The notes: a model not told the origin generated them from the letters alone. Shown: positions 1 to 10,112, numbered from the stretch's first letter. The stretch: DNA of 64,000 bases from Saccharomycopsis phalli (GCA_020342235.1 CP073213.1:2086501-2150500); one strand, 5' to 3'. Translations and numbers: made by a program.

Positions 1-1
1 G

Positions 2-133
2 CACCGCCTGCTGGGTATCCCGGTGTTTCGCACTATCCAGGAGGCCCTCGACCGGGTCGACGAGCAGGAAAATGTCTACGCTGATGACTACAGTATATAT
101 TCCGCAACCACAATCCCTGCTCTAGGGACGTGA
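2..133 (+). CDS. 3' end of an unidentified gene running off the left edge
   Basis: An open frame enters from the window edge and ends at a TGA at 131-133, giving the last 43 residues of a protein. It reads GIPVFRTIQEALDRVDEQEN and ends in TIPALGT; two CTG codons near the edge would be serine here. The composition looks like real coding sequence. I do not recognise the family. It could be a host gene or the end of a mobile-element frame, given the LTR-like repeat that follows at 211. Confidence 0.4.
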   Translation, partial: HRLLGIPVFRTIQEALDRVDEQENVYADDYSIYSATTIPALGT

Positions 134-176
134 GTGAAGTTTCGAAACCTCAGCAATGTGTACATGGATCTCAAGA

Positions 177-493
177 GTCGGGAAATTTTTGTAACGTGAA
201 ATCTCAAGTGTCCAGGAGGGCTATCACCTCCAATGACCTAGGCAAAAGCTCAATGCTCCTCGAGTGTCAGATTCTCTACATTTACACCATCTCTAGTGGG
301 AAGTTTCATGTTGCAGTGTTTTCTTCCGACTACATGGCCGTTCTGAGTCGTGGACGGCAAAGTATAAACCTCCTCTGGGAGCCTAGTATAAATATAGCCT
401 TAATAAATGGTATTATTATTTTTATTATTACATCTCAGTCGGGAAAATTTCGCAACGTGAGGAGCTAACAGCCGGGAAAATCTTGTAACGTGC
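177..493 (+). promoter_or_regulatory. Three copies of a 23-bp motif upstream of the C2H2 gene
   Basis: Copies lie at 177-199, 438-460 and 471-493, all in the same orientation, with consensus GTCGGGAAAATTTTGTAACG followed by TGA. A fourth partial match (ACGGGAAAAA) follows near 517. The LTR-like repeat at 211-427 sits between copies 1 and 2, so the motif array looks older than that insertion. The role is inferred: repeated binding sites for a regulator in the promoter of the gene at 781. Confidence 0.5.
211..427 (+). mobile_element. LTR-like dispersed repeat, copy 1 (fossil)
   Basis: This stretch aligns along its length with 43892-44118. Shared blocks include CACCTCCAAT, CCTAGGCAA, GGACGGCAAAGTATA, CTCCTCTGGGAGCCT and TTAATAAAT followed by a TATTATTA tract. 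Length (about 220 bp), a TATA-like core and an AT-rich end fit a diverged solo LTR. No internal retrotransposon genes are visible beside it. The two copies are clearly diverged, so the insertion is old. A non-LTR dispersed repeat cannot be excluded. Confidence 0.5.
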
Positions 494-780
494 GCTTGGA
501 TCTTAAGTAGGTCACGGGAAAAACTTTTTTAGCTCAAGATGCCGTTGCCCCGCCCCCACATTTGCGAGAGCATGTGCCTGGCCAGAGGGGGAGGGGCGTG
601 GAAATCCCGCAGACGTTAGACTAGGTTTACATACCAAATATTTCTGAAATCACACTCTTCCCTGGATATCAATCGCAGTTGTGCTGCGGATTTGCTGTGT
701 ACGCCCATTTTTTCTTTTTCGCACCTGACTTGTATTCTCTTACAGTATCGCATCAAAAAAAGTCCCAGCACCTTATCTAC

Positions 781-3700
781 ATGCCTCCCACCAGAAGATA
801 TATATGCTCCTTCTGCGCAAAGTCCTTCTCCAGATCGGAGCACAAGACTAGGCATGAGAGGTCCCACACCAATGAAAAGCCCTTTAGTTGCAGCATTTGC
901 TTTGCAAAGTTTGTCCGCAGAGACTTGCTACAGCGTCACTTGAGAACCGTCCACAACGAACTGAATCCTTCCCGGCTAATCAACACCGCTCCCCTGACCG
1001 AAGAAGACGAAAAGCAAGAGCCTCCAATTGTCTCCGAGGAAGTCGCCAGCGATCAAACCTCCCCAGAAGTGCCGGCCCCCGAAGATGCTGCCGACCCAGA
1101 TTTGATGTCCTCCAGCATCATTTCGTCCATCTTCTACTCGCTCAGCGAACGCAATCTCATCTTGCTCTTGACATTGAGCAAGAAGTTTGCCAACCTAGGC
1201 TTGAAGGACGGCAAATTGGTGCCGCCAGCCATCAGCGAACCAGAGCACCCTTCCAACCTGATCATCACCAGCTCCAAGATCCTGAACTACCTATTAATCT
1301 GGGGGACCATCTCCAATATCAAGTTCCCAATCATATTGAATCTCAACAAACTATTGACCGTCAGCTCCTTGCCCGAAAACTCTCAGAGCAGCGTGTACAC
1401 CTCCAGCTTGTTCTACGCAGTTTTGGCGTTTGGCGCCGCAGAATACGGCCAGTTCAATGACTGTATCAAGCTCACAAACACCTGCTGGGACTTGGTGATT
1501 GAAAAAATGAGCACCCCGGAACAAATCATCGAGCCTCTCACAATCCTCGCCTACATCTCCTTCAACTATCTCCAGGAATTGTACTACTACAAAAACGAAC
1601 CACAGTACAATACCATCAACACCATCTCGATCCACACCATCTTCCAGTGCTTAAACGACGTCATCTTTCTCTTAGTGACAAACGACTCCGACACCAAGCC
1701 CAAAAACTCACACGGGAGCGTCTCCCTAAGCACAATTAATTACTACAAACTGCGCGGGTTACCTGTTCCTCCAGAAATAATAAACTCCGGCCCTTCAAAT
1801 GCCCCCTCGCAAGACGAGGAACTCTTCAATTATTGGTACGCTTACAACTTATTATCGTCGTACTCCCTCAACTTTGGAAAGCCCACGCCTCTGATCCATG
1901 GCCCATTCCTAAGCAAGATCTTGCCTACCAACAATGACTATCACCTCATGTCTTCCGAGTCACAGGTTTCCAAGGATGGCAGTGCCAATGAAAAGAAAAT
2001 CGATTTTGTGCCCAATGAATCTTTGAAGGAGACGTTGCTCAGCCTTACAAAGTCGCCCAACTTGTTAAGAAACTTGATGGCCAACACCAGCAACATCAAC
2101 TCATTGACAAACGCCATATTTCCTACAAATACCTTCAAGAACTTAACTCTAAGAGAAAACTGTATCATCATGGGTCTCTCAAATGAGCTTCAGTGCTTCC
2201 GCCTAGGCGAAAACAACTTGTTCAATAACAACAAAAACTTCCTTCACAACGCAATTATCATGGCCAACAAGTCGTTGAACACCAATTCAAATTACCAGCT
2301 GTTTAGCGGCGGTTCGCATGTTGTGGAAAGTCCAGTGAGTTCAGGTACGGGCACAAACGAACTGCAGTCGCTTCAATTCAATTACCCATACTCTCAGCAT
2401 GCTTCTGACGCCTCACTAGTAAAGTACTCCAGAAACGTATCCACGTTTGGATCCAAGTCTCACGGAGTACACTCGCCAAATGAACCTAACTTGAACATTA
2501 TAAACAACACCACAATCAACTCAAACTCCAATTACCTATTCAATGTCAACAATTTCTCAAACATGATAGTCAATAACAACATAAACCAGGACTTGATTAA
2601 TGTCTACAACTTGATAATTATTCTCAAGAAGAAGATCCTCATAAACTGTGAAAATAAACTTATTCAGGACTTGCTCATTGACTACATAATCATTCCTAAC
2701 CATGAGATATATTGGAATTTGTTGTATATAACAATAAAGGAGTTTACCTTCATTAATAGCGACTTCACCCAGTGGAACGAAATGGACGACGAGGCTATGG
2801 AGCACAAGTTCCACCAATCTTATTACACACCAAACATCCATGGAAGTACAAGTTTCAGCTATCAAGATTTCAATAATTCGTTCAATGGCTTTGCGGACCT
2901 CATTCATGACATAATGAGAGACGTGGATATCAACGGAGTGGTATCCAAAATTACAAATTTTCTCAAGGGGAACAACAGAAAGCAGTTGGTTAACAATGTG
3001 ATTATTAACAACAACCTAGGCTTGACGGCGCTTCCTCTATTGTTCATTGGGTATTTGATCAGCTCATTGTCCCCGCAGAATTCTATAAATGAAGGCTTGA
3101 GAAATCTCAATGCAAATTCGCCCGAGGAATTAATGATGAACTTTATCAACCTCAATGCAGGTTCCGTTTCAAACAGCAACTTAATCTTTCTCAAGTACTT
3201 TTTAAAATTGCCAAAGAACTTTGTCAACTTGTTAATTGAAAACTTTTTTATATTAATCAAGATTTTCTACTCCTTCAGAAAGAATTCTCCTCAAAACACG
3301 TTGACAGCCTCTGGAGATCCAGTGGTCAAACGGCAAAAGACAGAGTCTGACCCTACAAGACATAGTCCCGCAATGTTGGAAATAATAAACTCGCCCATTC
3401 TACAGTCTATTATCTATCTAATTAGAGAGATGGGCTCGAACTTGTGCAATGATAAATACTTGCGTGAGGAGGAGTTGAATAAAGATAAATTCCATATTGA
3501 TAATGTGTTGAATGTGAGAAACGATACGGTACTTTATTTCTACTTGAAAAACCTTGAGATTGTGTTTATTACCTGGCTAAATTTTTTGAACTTTGGAAAC
3601 AACCAATTGAGCAATGTCCCGGCATCCAACGAGAATTACCTCACAAGATTAGTCAAGTATATTGAAATTACAATGGAGGAGTTATATATCACTCTCGATA

Positions 3701-4005
3701 TCGACAAGAATTCTAATATAGGTGAAGGCGGTGTATCAGCAAGAAATATCAATACCTCGTTACACAATCAGTTTGGGAGTCATGCACCACTCCCTCAACA
3801 TACAAATCATCACCAAGGACCCCCGCCATACAGTGGACCGTTGCCTACCAATTGGAACAATGGAGCCAGTACAAATGCTAGTGACAAAGTCATGCTCCCC
3901 CCAATCATTCAAAGACCAGAAAATAACCACAAGGATAGTTCACAGGTTGCAAAAGCTAGTTCGATTTCTAACTTGATCAACGCCTCTAAAAGACCACACA
4001 GCTAG
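781..4005 (+). CDS. C2H2 zinc-finger transcription factor (RSF2/YGR067C-like)
   Basis: A 1,074-residue protein. Two tandem C2H2 fingers open the protein (about residues 7-58): CSFC..HKTRH, then CSIC..LQRHLRTVH, joined by a SHTNEKPF linker. This N-terminal pair followed by a long regulatory body is the layout of the S. cerevisiae RSF2/TDA9/YGR067C and Adr1 group. The middle has helical segments resembling a fungal-type transcription factor domain; asparagine-rich tracts and a PVVKRQKT basic patch (near residue 850) follow. The ATG at 781 is chosen because the fingers begin at once after it; the frame stays open upstream but without another ATG. Several CTG codons (for example 961, 994, 1258, 1282, 1891) should be serine. 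It is convergent with MED19. The target genes cannot be told from sequence. Confidence 0.85.
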   Translation: MPPTRRYICSFCAKSFSRSEHKTRHERSHTNEKPFSCSICFAKFVRRDLLQRHLRTVHNELNPSRLINTAPLTEEDEKQEPPIVSEEVASDQTSPEVPAPEDAADPDLMSSSIISSIFYSLSERNLILLLTLSKKFANLGLKDGKLVPPAISEPEHPSNLIITSSKILNYLLIWGTISNIKFPIILNLNKLLTVSSLPENSQSSVYTSSLFYAVLAFGAAEYGQFNDCIKLTNTCWDLVIEKMSTPEQIIEPLTILAYISFNYLQELYYYKNEPQYNTINTISIHTIFQCLNDVIFLLVTNDSDTKPKNSHGSVSLSTINYYKLRGLPVPPEIINSGPSNAPSQDEELFNYWYAYNLLSSYSLNFGKPTPLIHGPFLSKILPTNNDYHLMSSESQVSKDGSANEKKIDFVPNESLKETLLSLTKSPNLLRNLMANTSNINSLTNAIFPTNTFKNLTLRENCIIMGLSNELQCFRLGENNLFNNNKNFLHNAIIMANKSLNTNSNYQLFSGGSHVVESPVSSGTGTNELQSLQFNYPYSQHASDASLVKYSRNVSTFGSKSHGVHSPNEPNLNIINNTTINSNSNYLFNVNNFSNMIVNNNINQDLINVYNLIIILKKKILINCENKLIQDLLIDYIIIPNHEIYWNLLYITIKEFTFINSDFTQWNEMDDEAMEHKFHQSYYTPNIHGSTSFSYQDFNNSFNGFADLIHDIMRDVDINGVVSKITNFLKGNNRKQLVNNVIINNNLGLTALPLLFIGYLISSLSPQNSINEGLRNLNANSPEELMMNFINLNAGSVSNSNLIFLKYFLKLPKNFVNLLIENFFILIKIFYSFRKNSPQNTLTASGDPVVKRQKTESDPTRHSPAMLEIINSPILQSIIYLIREMGSNLCNDKYLREEELNKDKFHIDNVLNVRNDTVLYFYLKNLEIVFITWLNFLNFGNNQLSNVPASNENYLTRLVKYIEITMEELYITLDIDKNSNIGEGGVSARNINTSLHNQFGSHAPLPQHTNHHQGPPPYSGPLPTNWNNGASTNASDKVMLPPIIQRPENNHKDSSQVAKASSISNLINASKRPHS

Positions 4006-4076
4006 TCAGCATAGACGCTTTTGTATAATATTTAATGAACCAAGTTAATTTATTATGACACAATGTAAACGGCATA

Positions 4077-4547
4077 CTACATCTTTCTCCGTTTAACTGG
4101 GTCGTCTTCTGCGATTTTTTTCTTTCGCTTTTTACTCTCATCTCCACCTTTAGCCGACATATCTCCAACAGCCAAATCGTTAACATCAAAGTCAGGTATG
4201 CCGGTATCCGGAGTTCTATCAAATCTCAATTTGTCCTGCAAATATGATGGATCGAGCGACTTGATCACAACTTGATCTTGCGGTACGCCCTCGAAACTAG
4301 GCCGGAACACAATCGGACTGATATCCCGAACGGTAGAAATGTTTATATGTCGACCAGGAAGATCCGAGATGTGTGACTTGTAAGACTTTCTCAACTTTAT
4401 ACCCTTTGAGCCATCTGGATTATTTCTCGCGACCGACGACACCAAATTGTTTAGATCATACAATTGTAGTAAGTTCTGGGTCGGGGAAGGTCTTGAAGGT
4501 TCATATTGCTTATTAGGGTCGATTAAGTATACATTTGGTGAACCCAT
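4077..4547 (-). CDS. ROX3: Mediator complex subunit 19
   Basis: A 156-residue nuclear protein. The N-terminal half carries the Med19 signature: a YLIDP start, then LLQLYDLNNLVSSVARNNPD, then GSKGIKLRKSYKSHISDLPG, closely matching S. cerevisiae Rox3 (LRKSYKNQIADLSG). The C-terminus is a lysine/arginine-rich tail (KKRKKK and VKRRKM), also typical of Rox3. Med19 joins the Mediator head and middle modules and helps hold RNA polymerase II. The first in-frame ATG is at 4547; the frame extends a few codons upstream only through GTG. It is tail-to-tail with the C2H2 gene and head-to-head with RPL32. A second Mediator subunit, MED20, lies at 26.4 kb. Confidence 0.9.
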   Translation of the reverse strand: MGSPNVYLIDPNKQYEPSRPSPTQNLLQLYDLNNLVSSVARNNPDGSKGIKLRKSYKSHISDLPGRHINISTVRDISPIVFRPSFEGVPQDQVVIKSLDPSYLQDKLRFDRTPDTGIPDFDVNDLAVGDMSAKGGDESKKRKKKIAEDDPVKRRKM

Positions 4548-4614
4548 TATAAGAACGGCCACACAGGAGCATTAACCGGTTTTACATTTTGATGTAGTTG
4601 TTGTGTGTGCTATA

Positions 4615-4687
4615 CACGTGCATACGTCTGGGTTTATTGTACATCACGCGACCCTAGGGTTATTTGAACGTCACAAAGTATCACGTG
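4615..4687 (+). promoter_or_regulatory. Ribosomal-protein promoter: Cbf1 and Tbf1 sites
   Basis: Two CACGTG E-boxes (4615-4620 and 4682-4687) flank a palindromic ACCCTAGGGTTAT (4651-4663). In C. albicans and relatives, Tbf1 (ACCCTA-type motif) with Cbf1 (CACGTG) drives ribosomal protein genes in place of Rap1. They sit 120-190 bp upstream of the first RPL32 exon. The interval is shared with the divergent MED19 gene. Confidence 0.7.
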
Positions 4688-4800
4688 CATGGAAAAGATT
4701 TTTGGCATTTTGGTATTTTTCAGCTGAACACTCCGGGTAATTTGCTTGAGTAGTAACGAGAAATTTATTACCATTCTATAGACTATTCGATACAGTAAAG

Positions 4801-5000
4801 GTATGTTGAAATGAGAATTAAGAATGAGCTTGTGGAGTAAATGTTATAATTGAATAGAATGGGGGATATTGTACGTCTAATGAATACGAAGAATAATGTG
4901 AAGAAAGTGTGTTACAAATAGTACGAAATCAATTAACGTCATTAATGAATTATCAGTTCACCAAGCATTCTAACTAGGAGATTACAATACTAACTTGCAG
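4801..5000 (+). other. RPL32: RPL32 5'UTR intron
   Basis: A 200-nt spliceosomal intron with consensus signals: donor GTATGT at 4801-4806, branch site TACTAAC at 4988-4994, acceptor CAG at 4998-5000. The acceptor abuts the start codon, so the whole intron lies in the leader and the first coding base begins exon 2. The transcript leader ends AGTAAAG before the donor. Confidence 0.9.
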
Positions 5001-5396
5001 ATGGCTAGCTCATTACCTCATCCAAAGATTGTCAAGAAGCACAGTAAAAAGTTCAAGAGACACCATTCTGACAGATACCACAGAGTGGCTGAGAACTGGA
5101 GAAAGCAAAAGGGTATCGACTCCTGTGTCAGAAGAAGATTCAGAGGTAACATTGCTCAACCAAAGATCGGTTACGGATCTAACGTCAAGACCAGAGGTTT
5201 GTCTCCTTCTGGCCACAAGTCTTTCTTGGTCAAGAACGTTTCTGACTTGGACTTGTTGTTGTTGCACACTAAATCTTATGCTGCTGAGATTGCTCACAAT
5301 GTTAGCTCTAAGAACAGAGTTGGTATTTTGTCCAGAGCTAAGGCTTTGGGTATTAAGGTCACCAATCCAAAGGGACGTCTTGCTTTGGTTGCCTAA
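5001..5396 (+). CDS. RPL32: 60S ribosomal protein eL32
   Basis: A 131-residue basic protein of the L32e family, full length. It starts [20 protein letters not shown] and carries the family core [21 protein letters not shown] and the [20 protein letters not shown] stretch. It belongs to the large ribosomal subunit. The ATG lies directly after the intron acceptor. Leucine codons are mostly TTG with no CTG, as expected for a highly expressed gene in a CUG-Ser yeast. Confidence 0.97.
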   Translation: MASSLPHPKIVKKHSKKFKRHHSDRYHRVAENWRKQKGIDSCVRRRFRGNIAQPKIGYGSNVKTRGLSPSGHKSFLVKNVSDLDLLLLHTKSYAAEIAHNVSSKNRVGILSRAKALGIKVTNPKGRLALVA

Positions 5397-5544
5397 GTAC
5401 GTAATATAATAAACTAGCGCTAATGAACAAGATGTAAATTACAGGAGTCGTAGACAGGGATGAATTGGAGTTGGTGAAGTGACTGAGGTAGAATCAAGTT
5501 GATGTTTGTAGATTGATTCGGATTTGGAAATTGCCTAAGGTTTG

Positions 5545-5661
5545 ATGGCATTAGACGCGATCGAGGAAGATGTTTTCAAAGCTTACATGGATAACGTGAG
5601 CTGGAAAAACATGACAGTTTCAGCTGAGGAATACGATTTCAAGTGGTATAATTCAAAGTAG
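5545..5661 (+). CDS. Possible 38-residue small protein
   Basis: An ATG at 5545 opens a 38-codon frame ending in TAG at 5661. The peptide starts MALDAIEEDVFKAYMDNVSW and ends in YNSK; it is acidic and rich in aromatic residues, with codon choice like a real gene rather than AT-rich spacer. A stop lies just upstream in frame, so this is either a complete small ORF or a last exon. It sits between RPL32 and the convergent dioxygenase gene. I do not recognise it, and chance is possible. Confidence 0.3.
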   Translation: MALDAIEEDVFKAYMDNVSWKNMTVSAEEYDFKWYNSK

Positions 5662-5730
5662 ACCAGGAAGCATAACCTGGAAAGTGAGGCGGTCAAAAAT
5701 TAGGTATCTTTATACTTTGCATGGAGCGAT

Positions 5731-6525
5731 TCAGTCAAACTGATATATACCCCAGCCGAGACTTGCGGTTTCTGCACTGTACAACACTTTTCCAGGCAGA
5801 TTGTAAGCAGCCCCAGCAGCAACTACTAGTGGCATTAAATGCTCGGGTGTCGGATGAGCCTGGTGAAATAACCTTGAGCTTGGAAGCTCCTCGAACTCGT
5901 GCAAACGCTGATCCAGGGTCTTGGAGACAATTCCCGTGAGAAGATCATTAAACGGCTTGACGTACGACATGCTGTCGCCGTATCTCAAGTCGCGGAGATT
6001 GTGCACCGACATTCCCGAACCAATAATCAACCCACCTTGGTTCCGCAACTGTGACAAGGCCTTGCCCAACTGATAATGCGCCTTGAAGTCACCATGAAGC
6101 AACGATACCTGTATTAGCGGGACGTCCAAGTTGCCAAAGGCGACTTTTAAAGGCACCCAGACCCCGTGGTCGATACCTCTGGCTACGAGCTTGGTGCTGA
6201 TGCTATGCAGATTCAATTGGTCCAGGATCAACTTTGCGTATTCCTCCGGGCCTCGGGAACGAAACGTCTCCTGGTACATGTGCAGCGGGAAGCCGTGAAA
6301 GTCGTAAATGAGTTTATTTTCCAGGCGAGAGAATGAGATTTCCGCCAAGGAGGAGTCGCTTTCCCAGTGAGCAGACACGCAGACTATAAACTTTGGTTTG
6401 AGGACCTCGGAGATGTGGTTTCCGATGGAATTGATTTTGTCGTAGGCACCAATATTGGCCCCTAACTCGTCTGAGCGGTACATAAAAGTGGGACCGCCAT
6501 GAGAGAAGAAGTACACGGGAAGCAT
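5731..6525 (-). CDS. LigB-type extradiol dioxygenase (4,5-DOPA dioxygenase family)
   Basis: A 264-residue protein of the class III extradiol ring-cleavage dioxygenase family (YgiD/DODA type), full length. Metal-site and active-site histidines are visible: SHGGPTFM near residue 9, CVSAHWE near 52, GIDHGVWVPL near 118, and the C-terminal AHPTPEHLMPL. Bacterial and plant members open catechol rings such as L-DOPA with a single metal ion; the true substrate in yeast is uncertain. There is no signal peptide, so it is probably cytosolic. The start is the first ATG, giving MLPVYFFSHGGP, as in relatives. Confidence 0.85.
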   Translation of the reverse strand: MLPVYFFSHGGPTFMYRSDELGANIGAYDKINSIGNHISEVLKPKFIVCVSAHWESDSSLAEISFSRLENKLIYDFHGFPLHMYQETFRSRGPEEYAKLILDQLNLHSISTKLVARGIDHGVWVPLKVAFGNLDVPLIQVSLLHGDFKAHYQLGKALSQLRNQGGLIIGSGMSVHNLRDLRYGDSMSYVKPFNDLLTGIVSKTLDQRLHEFEELPSSRLFHQAHPTPEHLMPLVVAAGAAYNLPGKVLYSAETASLGWGIYQFD

Positions 6526-7000
6526 GGAGTGGAGTAGAGTTGTATTTCAAAGAGGTTGGGTTGTAATTGCTGACTAATGATGTGCACTAGGTAGTGATGA
6601 TTATATTGAAGAGAGATTTTATTTTTTTTTTTGACTGCATTCTGGCTGGCCTAAGTTTCTGATATAGGCAGTGGATTTGGCTAGGCCATTATAGAGAATG
6701 AGTCTCGTTTTTCAAGTGTAATGGTCATTTTTCTTTGCAGTTGAGCGAATATATTATAGCTATTTTACAACTGGCATCGCCATAGAAGTAAATAAATATA
6801 TTATAATAATTACATTGTAATAAATACATTAAGTAAATAAACATATCACTACAAACATCTATCCTAGCTACTACAATAATATTCAAACTGTAGACTGACA
6901 CGTCCAATTGAAAACACCCAAAGCCACGCATCTCAGCTACCTCGTGCAGCTCCGCAATCTGCCCTACAAAAACACTAATTAAATCCATTACCTAAATATA
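6526..7000. other. Intergenic: dioxygenase promoter and RNR1 3' region
   Basis: An AT-rich spacer between two minus-strand genes. It has poly-A/T runs and alternating ATTATAATAATT-like sequence around 6800-6830, suited to RNR1 transcript ends. I see no gene in it. Confidence 0.6.
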
Positions 7001-9559
7001 CTAACCAGAGCACATTTCGCATGCCTCCGGGTTGTCAATAGCACATGCAATCACCTTTGAGCTGAAAATATCCTGTTCAGTTTGCCCGCCCTCCTTCAAC
7101 GACAAGTTCTCAACTTGTTCCACTGGCACCTGTACCGCGTCGGTCGATGTCTCTGGCGTGGAAACAGGCGAAGCCACGCTGGGCGTGCTTTGTGCCGTGG
7201 TAGCTAGCTGTGCAGCCTTGTAGTTTGGAATGTACTCCTTGGTCTTCAACTCCAAAGCCACGCCCTTGGACGCGTTCCCAATGCCGCTCTTGTCGACCGT
7301 GAACTGGATGGCGGCGGATGCGGCCTGGGTCCGGAGGTAGTACATACCGGTCTTCAAGCCCTTTTTCCAGCCGTAGAAATGCATTGACGTCAACTTGCCC
7401 ATTGTTGGGTCCTTGATGTGGATGTTCATTGACTGCGACTGGTCAATGAACGCCGCACGGTCGGCAGCCAAGTCGATGATCTTCTTCTGGGAGATTTCCC
7501 AGACGGTCTTGTAGAGCTCCTTCAACTCCTGCGGGATGTTTGGAAGCGACTGGATCGAGCCATTGGCTGAGATGATGTGGTCCTTCATGGACGTCGACCA
7601 CAACCCCATGTCCACGAGATCCTTTAACAAGTATGGGTTCACAATCTGGAACTCGCCCGCCAACACACGTCGCGAGTAGATGTTCGATGTGTATGGCTCA
7701 AAGCACTCGTTGTAGCCCAATATCTGCGACGTAGAAGCAGTAGGCATTGGTGCCACCATGAGCGAGTTCCGCAACCCGTGCTTCGCGATCTTGCCCTTGA
7801 GCTCGTCCCAGTCCCACATGTCCGAAGGCTTGACTCCCCAGAGGTCGTACGAGAGAAGTCCCTGCGACGCTGGCGAACCCTGGAACGTCTCGTAAGGCCC
7901 GTCTCTTTCTGCCAACTCGGTGGACATTTCCACGGCAGCATGGTAGATCGTCTCAAAGATGCGTGCGTTCAACTCGCGCGCCTGGTCCGACTCAAACGGC
8001 AAACGGAGCATCATGAACGTGTCGGCCAATCCCTGGACGCCCACTGCAATCGGCCGGTGTCTGAAATTCGACTTCCGGGCCTCCGGCACTGGGTAGAAGT
8101 TCCGGTCAATAATCTTGTTCAAGTTCTTGGTCACCACCTTGGCAATCTGGTGCAACTTCTCAAAGTTGTAAGTGCACGAGTCCTCGCTGAACTCAACAAA
8201 CGCAGGAAGCGCAATCGACGCCAAGTTGCACACCGCAGTCTCGTCTGGGTCAGAGTACTCCACAATCTCGCAGCACAAGTTGGAGCTCTTGATAATACCC
8301 AAGTTCTTTTGGTTGCTCTTTTGGTTGCACGCGTCCTTGTACAACATAAACGGCGTCCCGGTCTCGGTCTGTGCCTCCAAGATCGCGTACCACAACTTCT
8401 GGGCACGAACAACCTTCCGGCCGCGTCCCTCCTGCTCGTACTTCTCGTACAACTTCTCAAACTCATCGCCATAGCTGTCGGCCAATCCCGGTGCCTCGTT
8501 TGGCGAGAAGAGCGTCCAGTCCTTGTTCTGCTCAACACGCTTCATAAACAAGTCTGGAATCCAGAGAGCCGGAAACAAGTCCCGGGCCCGGATCTCCTCC
8601 TTACCGTGGTTCTTGCGGATGTCTATGAAGTCAAAAATGTCAGAGTGCCATGGCTCAACGTAAATGGCAAACGCACCTGGCCGCTTGTTGCCACCTTGGT
8701 CCACGTATCTGGCGGTGTTGTTGAACACTCTGAGCATCGGAATGATCCCGTTACTAGTGCCGTTGGTTCCGGCAATGTACGATCCAGTAGATCTGATGTT
8801 GTTGATGTGCAAGCCGATTCCACCCGCATGCTTCGAAATAATCGCCATCTGCTTGAGAGTCTCGAAGATCCCGTCAATCGAGTCGTTCTTCATGGCAACC
8901 AAGAAACACGAAGACATTTGCGAGTTTGGTGTTCCTGCGTTGAACAATGTTGGCGACGCGTGGGTAAAGTACTTGTTCGACATCATATTGTATGTCTCCA
9001 TGATACTCTTCATGTCATCGCCATGGATACCAATGGCAACCCGCATAAGCAAGTGCTGTGGTCGCTCAGCAACCTTGCCGTTGATCCGAAGAAGATACGA
9101 CCGCTCAAGAGTCTTGAAGCCAAAGTAATTGTAGTTAAAGTCACGGTCGTACACAATAGCCGAGTTCAATTCGTCCTCATACTTCATCACAATCTCGTAC
9201 GTCTCCTTGGAGATCATTGGAGACAACGACCCAGTCTTTGGGTTGATGTACTCGTACAAGTCCTTCACCACCGTCGAAAACTGCTTAGTCGTCTGCTTGT
9301 GAAGATTCGACACCGCGATACGAGCAGCAAGAATAGCATAGTCTGGATGAACAGTCGTCATATAGGCAGCAGTTTCAGCCGCAAGGTTGTCCAACTCAAC
9401 AGTAGTGACACCTTCATAGACACCACTGATGATCCGCTGGGTAATCGTCACTGGATCAACGTGTTTAGCATCAAGCCCATAACATAACCGAGAGATTCTT
9501 GCTGTGATCTTGTCGAATCTAACGGGCTCCTTTCTGCCATTACGCTTATAAACAAACAT
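7001..9559 (-). CDS. RNR1: Ribonucleoside-diphosphate reductase large subunit
   Basis: An 852-residue class I ribonucleotide reductase alpha subunit, which makes dNDPs from NDPs. It shows the N-terminal ATP-cone ([20 protein letters not shown]), the first redox cysteine in [13 protein letters not shown], the active-site loop [20 protein letters not shown], the [20 protein letters not shown] motif, and a C-terminal CEMCSG tail whose cysteines re-reduce the active site. Length and ends match yeast Rnr1. The ATG at 9559 is used; the frame extends upstream without another ATG. The region before the tail (about residues 790-835) is a low-complexity linker. Upstream MCB boxes point to G1/S expression. 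Confidence 0.97.
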   Translation of the reverse strand: MFVYKRNGRKEPVRFDKITARISRLCYGLDAKHVDPVTITQRIISGVYEGVTTVELDNLAAETAAYMTTVHPDYAILAARIAVSNLHKQTTKQFSTVVKDLYEYINPKTGSLSPMISKETYEIVMKYEDELNSAIVYDRDFNYNYFGFKTLERSYLLRINGKVAERPQHLLMRVAIGIHGDDMKSIMETYNMMSNKYFTHASPTLFNAGTPNSQMSSCFLVAMKNDSIDGIFETLKQMAIISKHAGGIGLHINNIRSTGSYIAGTNGTSNGIIPMLRVFNNTARYVDQGGNKRPGAFAIYVEPWHSDIFDFIDIRKNHGKEEIRARDLFPALWIPDLFMKRVEQNKDWTLFSPNEAPGLADSYGDEFEKLYEKYEQEGRGRKVVRAQKLWYAILEAQTETGTPFMLYKDACNQKSNQKNLGIIKSSNLCCEIVEYSDPDETAVCNLASIALPAFVEFSEDSCTYNFEKLHQIAKVVTKNLNKIIDRNFYPVPEARKSNFRHRPIAVGVQGLADTFMMLRLPFESDQARELNARIFETIYHAAVEMSTELAERDGPYETFQGSPASQGLLSYDLWGVKPSDMWDWDELKGKIAKHGLRNSLMVAPMPTASTSQILGYNECFEPYTSNIYSRRVLAGEFQIVNPYLLKDLVDMGLWSTSMKDHIISANGSIQSLPNIPQELKELYKTVWEISQKKIIDLAADRAAFIDQSQSMNIHIKDPTMGKLTSMHFYGWKKGLKTGMYYLRTQAASAAIQFTVDKSGIGNASKGVALELKTKEYIPNYKAAQLATTAQSTPSVASPVSTPETSTDAVQVPVEQVENLSLKEGGQTEQDIFSSKVIACAIDNPEACEMCSG

Positions 9560-9634
9560 GGTCAATGGAAAAAGCGCGAGTGAAGAAAAAAATGTATATA
9601 AACGGCACCCTCGGTACTTATATAGAAAATAAAA

Positions 9635-10007
9635 ACGCGTTCCAAAAACAGAATTTTCACTCGCAGCAGCCCCCAAAAGTTGGCGTTTATTAATAATCGA
9701 CGCGTCACTGACGGTTACCCGGGCAATGACCCTCGCTACCGCATCATCACCTTAGTACTACCACATGCTTGCATCTCTCTTTAATATTTATATACCGCTA
9801 TAATGGCAGCAGATCATTATAATATTAGATTTAATCAATACCATCGCTAATAAGCTCAATTTTTTCGCGGGTTATTTTGCATTATTGACAAAGTGCTACA
9901 CCCCAATTTGATCTGGTTTGTTTATTTTGCTAACGCAGCCTTCACGTGAAAACTTTAATAATAAACTAGTAATAGCTACACACTACTGGATACAGCTATC
10001 TACGCGT
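9635..10007 (-). promoter_or_regulatory. MCB boxes (ACGCGT) in the RNR1 promoter
   Basis: Three ACGCGT hexamers lie upstream of RNR1, at 9635-9640, 9700-9705 and 10002-10007, about 80, 140 and 445 bp from its start codon. MBF (Mbp1-Swi6) binds this site and drives DNA-synthesis genes at G1/S in yeasts. A TATA-like TATATAAG lies nearer the gene. Confidence 0.75.
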
Positions 10008-10112
10008 TTCCATGAGTCCTATTTACTTCTAGTCACTAGATCTACTATACTTTAACCATGGTTGGGTGACTTTTGTATATATCAAAGATTTATAAAAATA
10101 TATGCAAAAAAA

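Noticed and set aside
6725-6988. An 87-codon minus-strand frame just downstream of RNR1.
   Set aside because: It lies in the AT-rich 3' region of RNR1, and its product is a run of hydrophobic and aromatic residues typical of AT-rich spacer.
7778-9487. A 569-codon plus-strand open frame opposite RNR1.
   Set aside because: It is the mirror of strongly codon-biased RNR1 coding sequence and its product has no family features.
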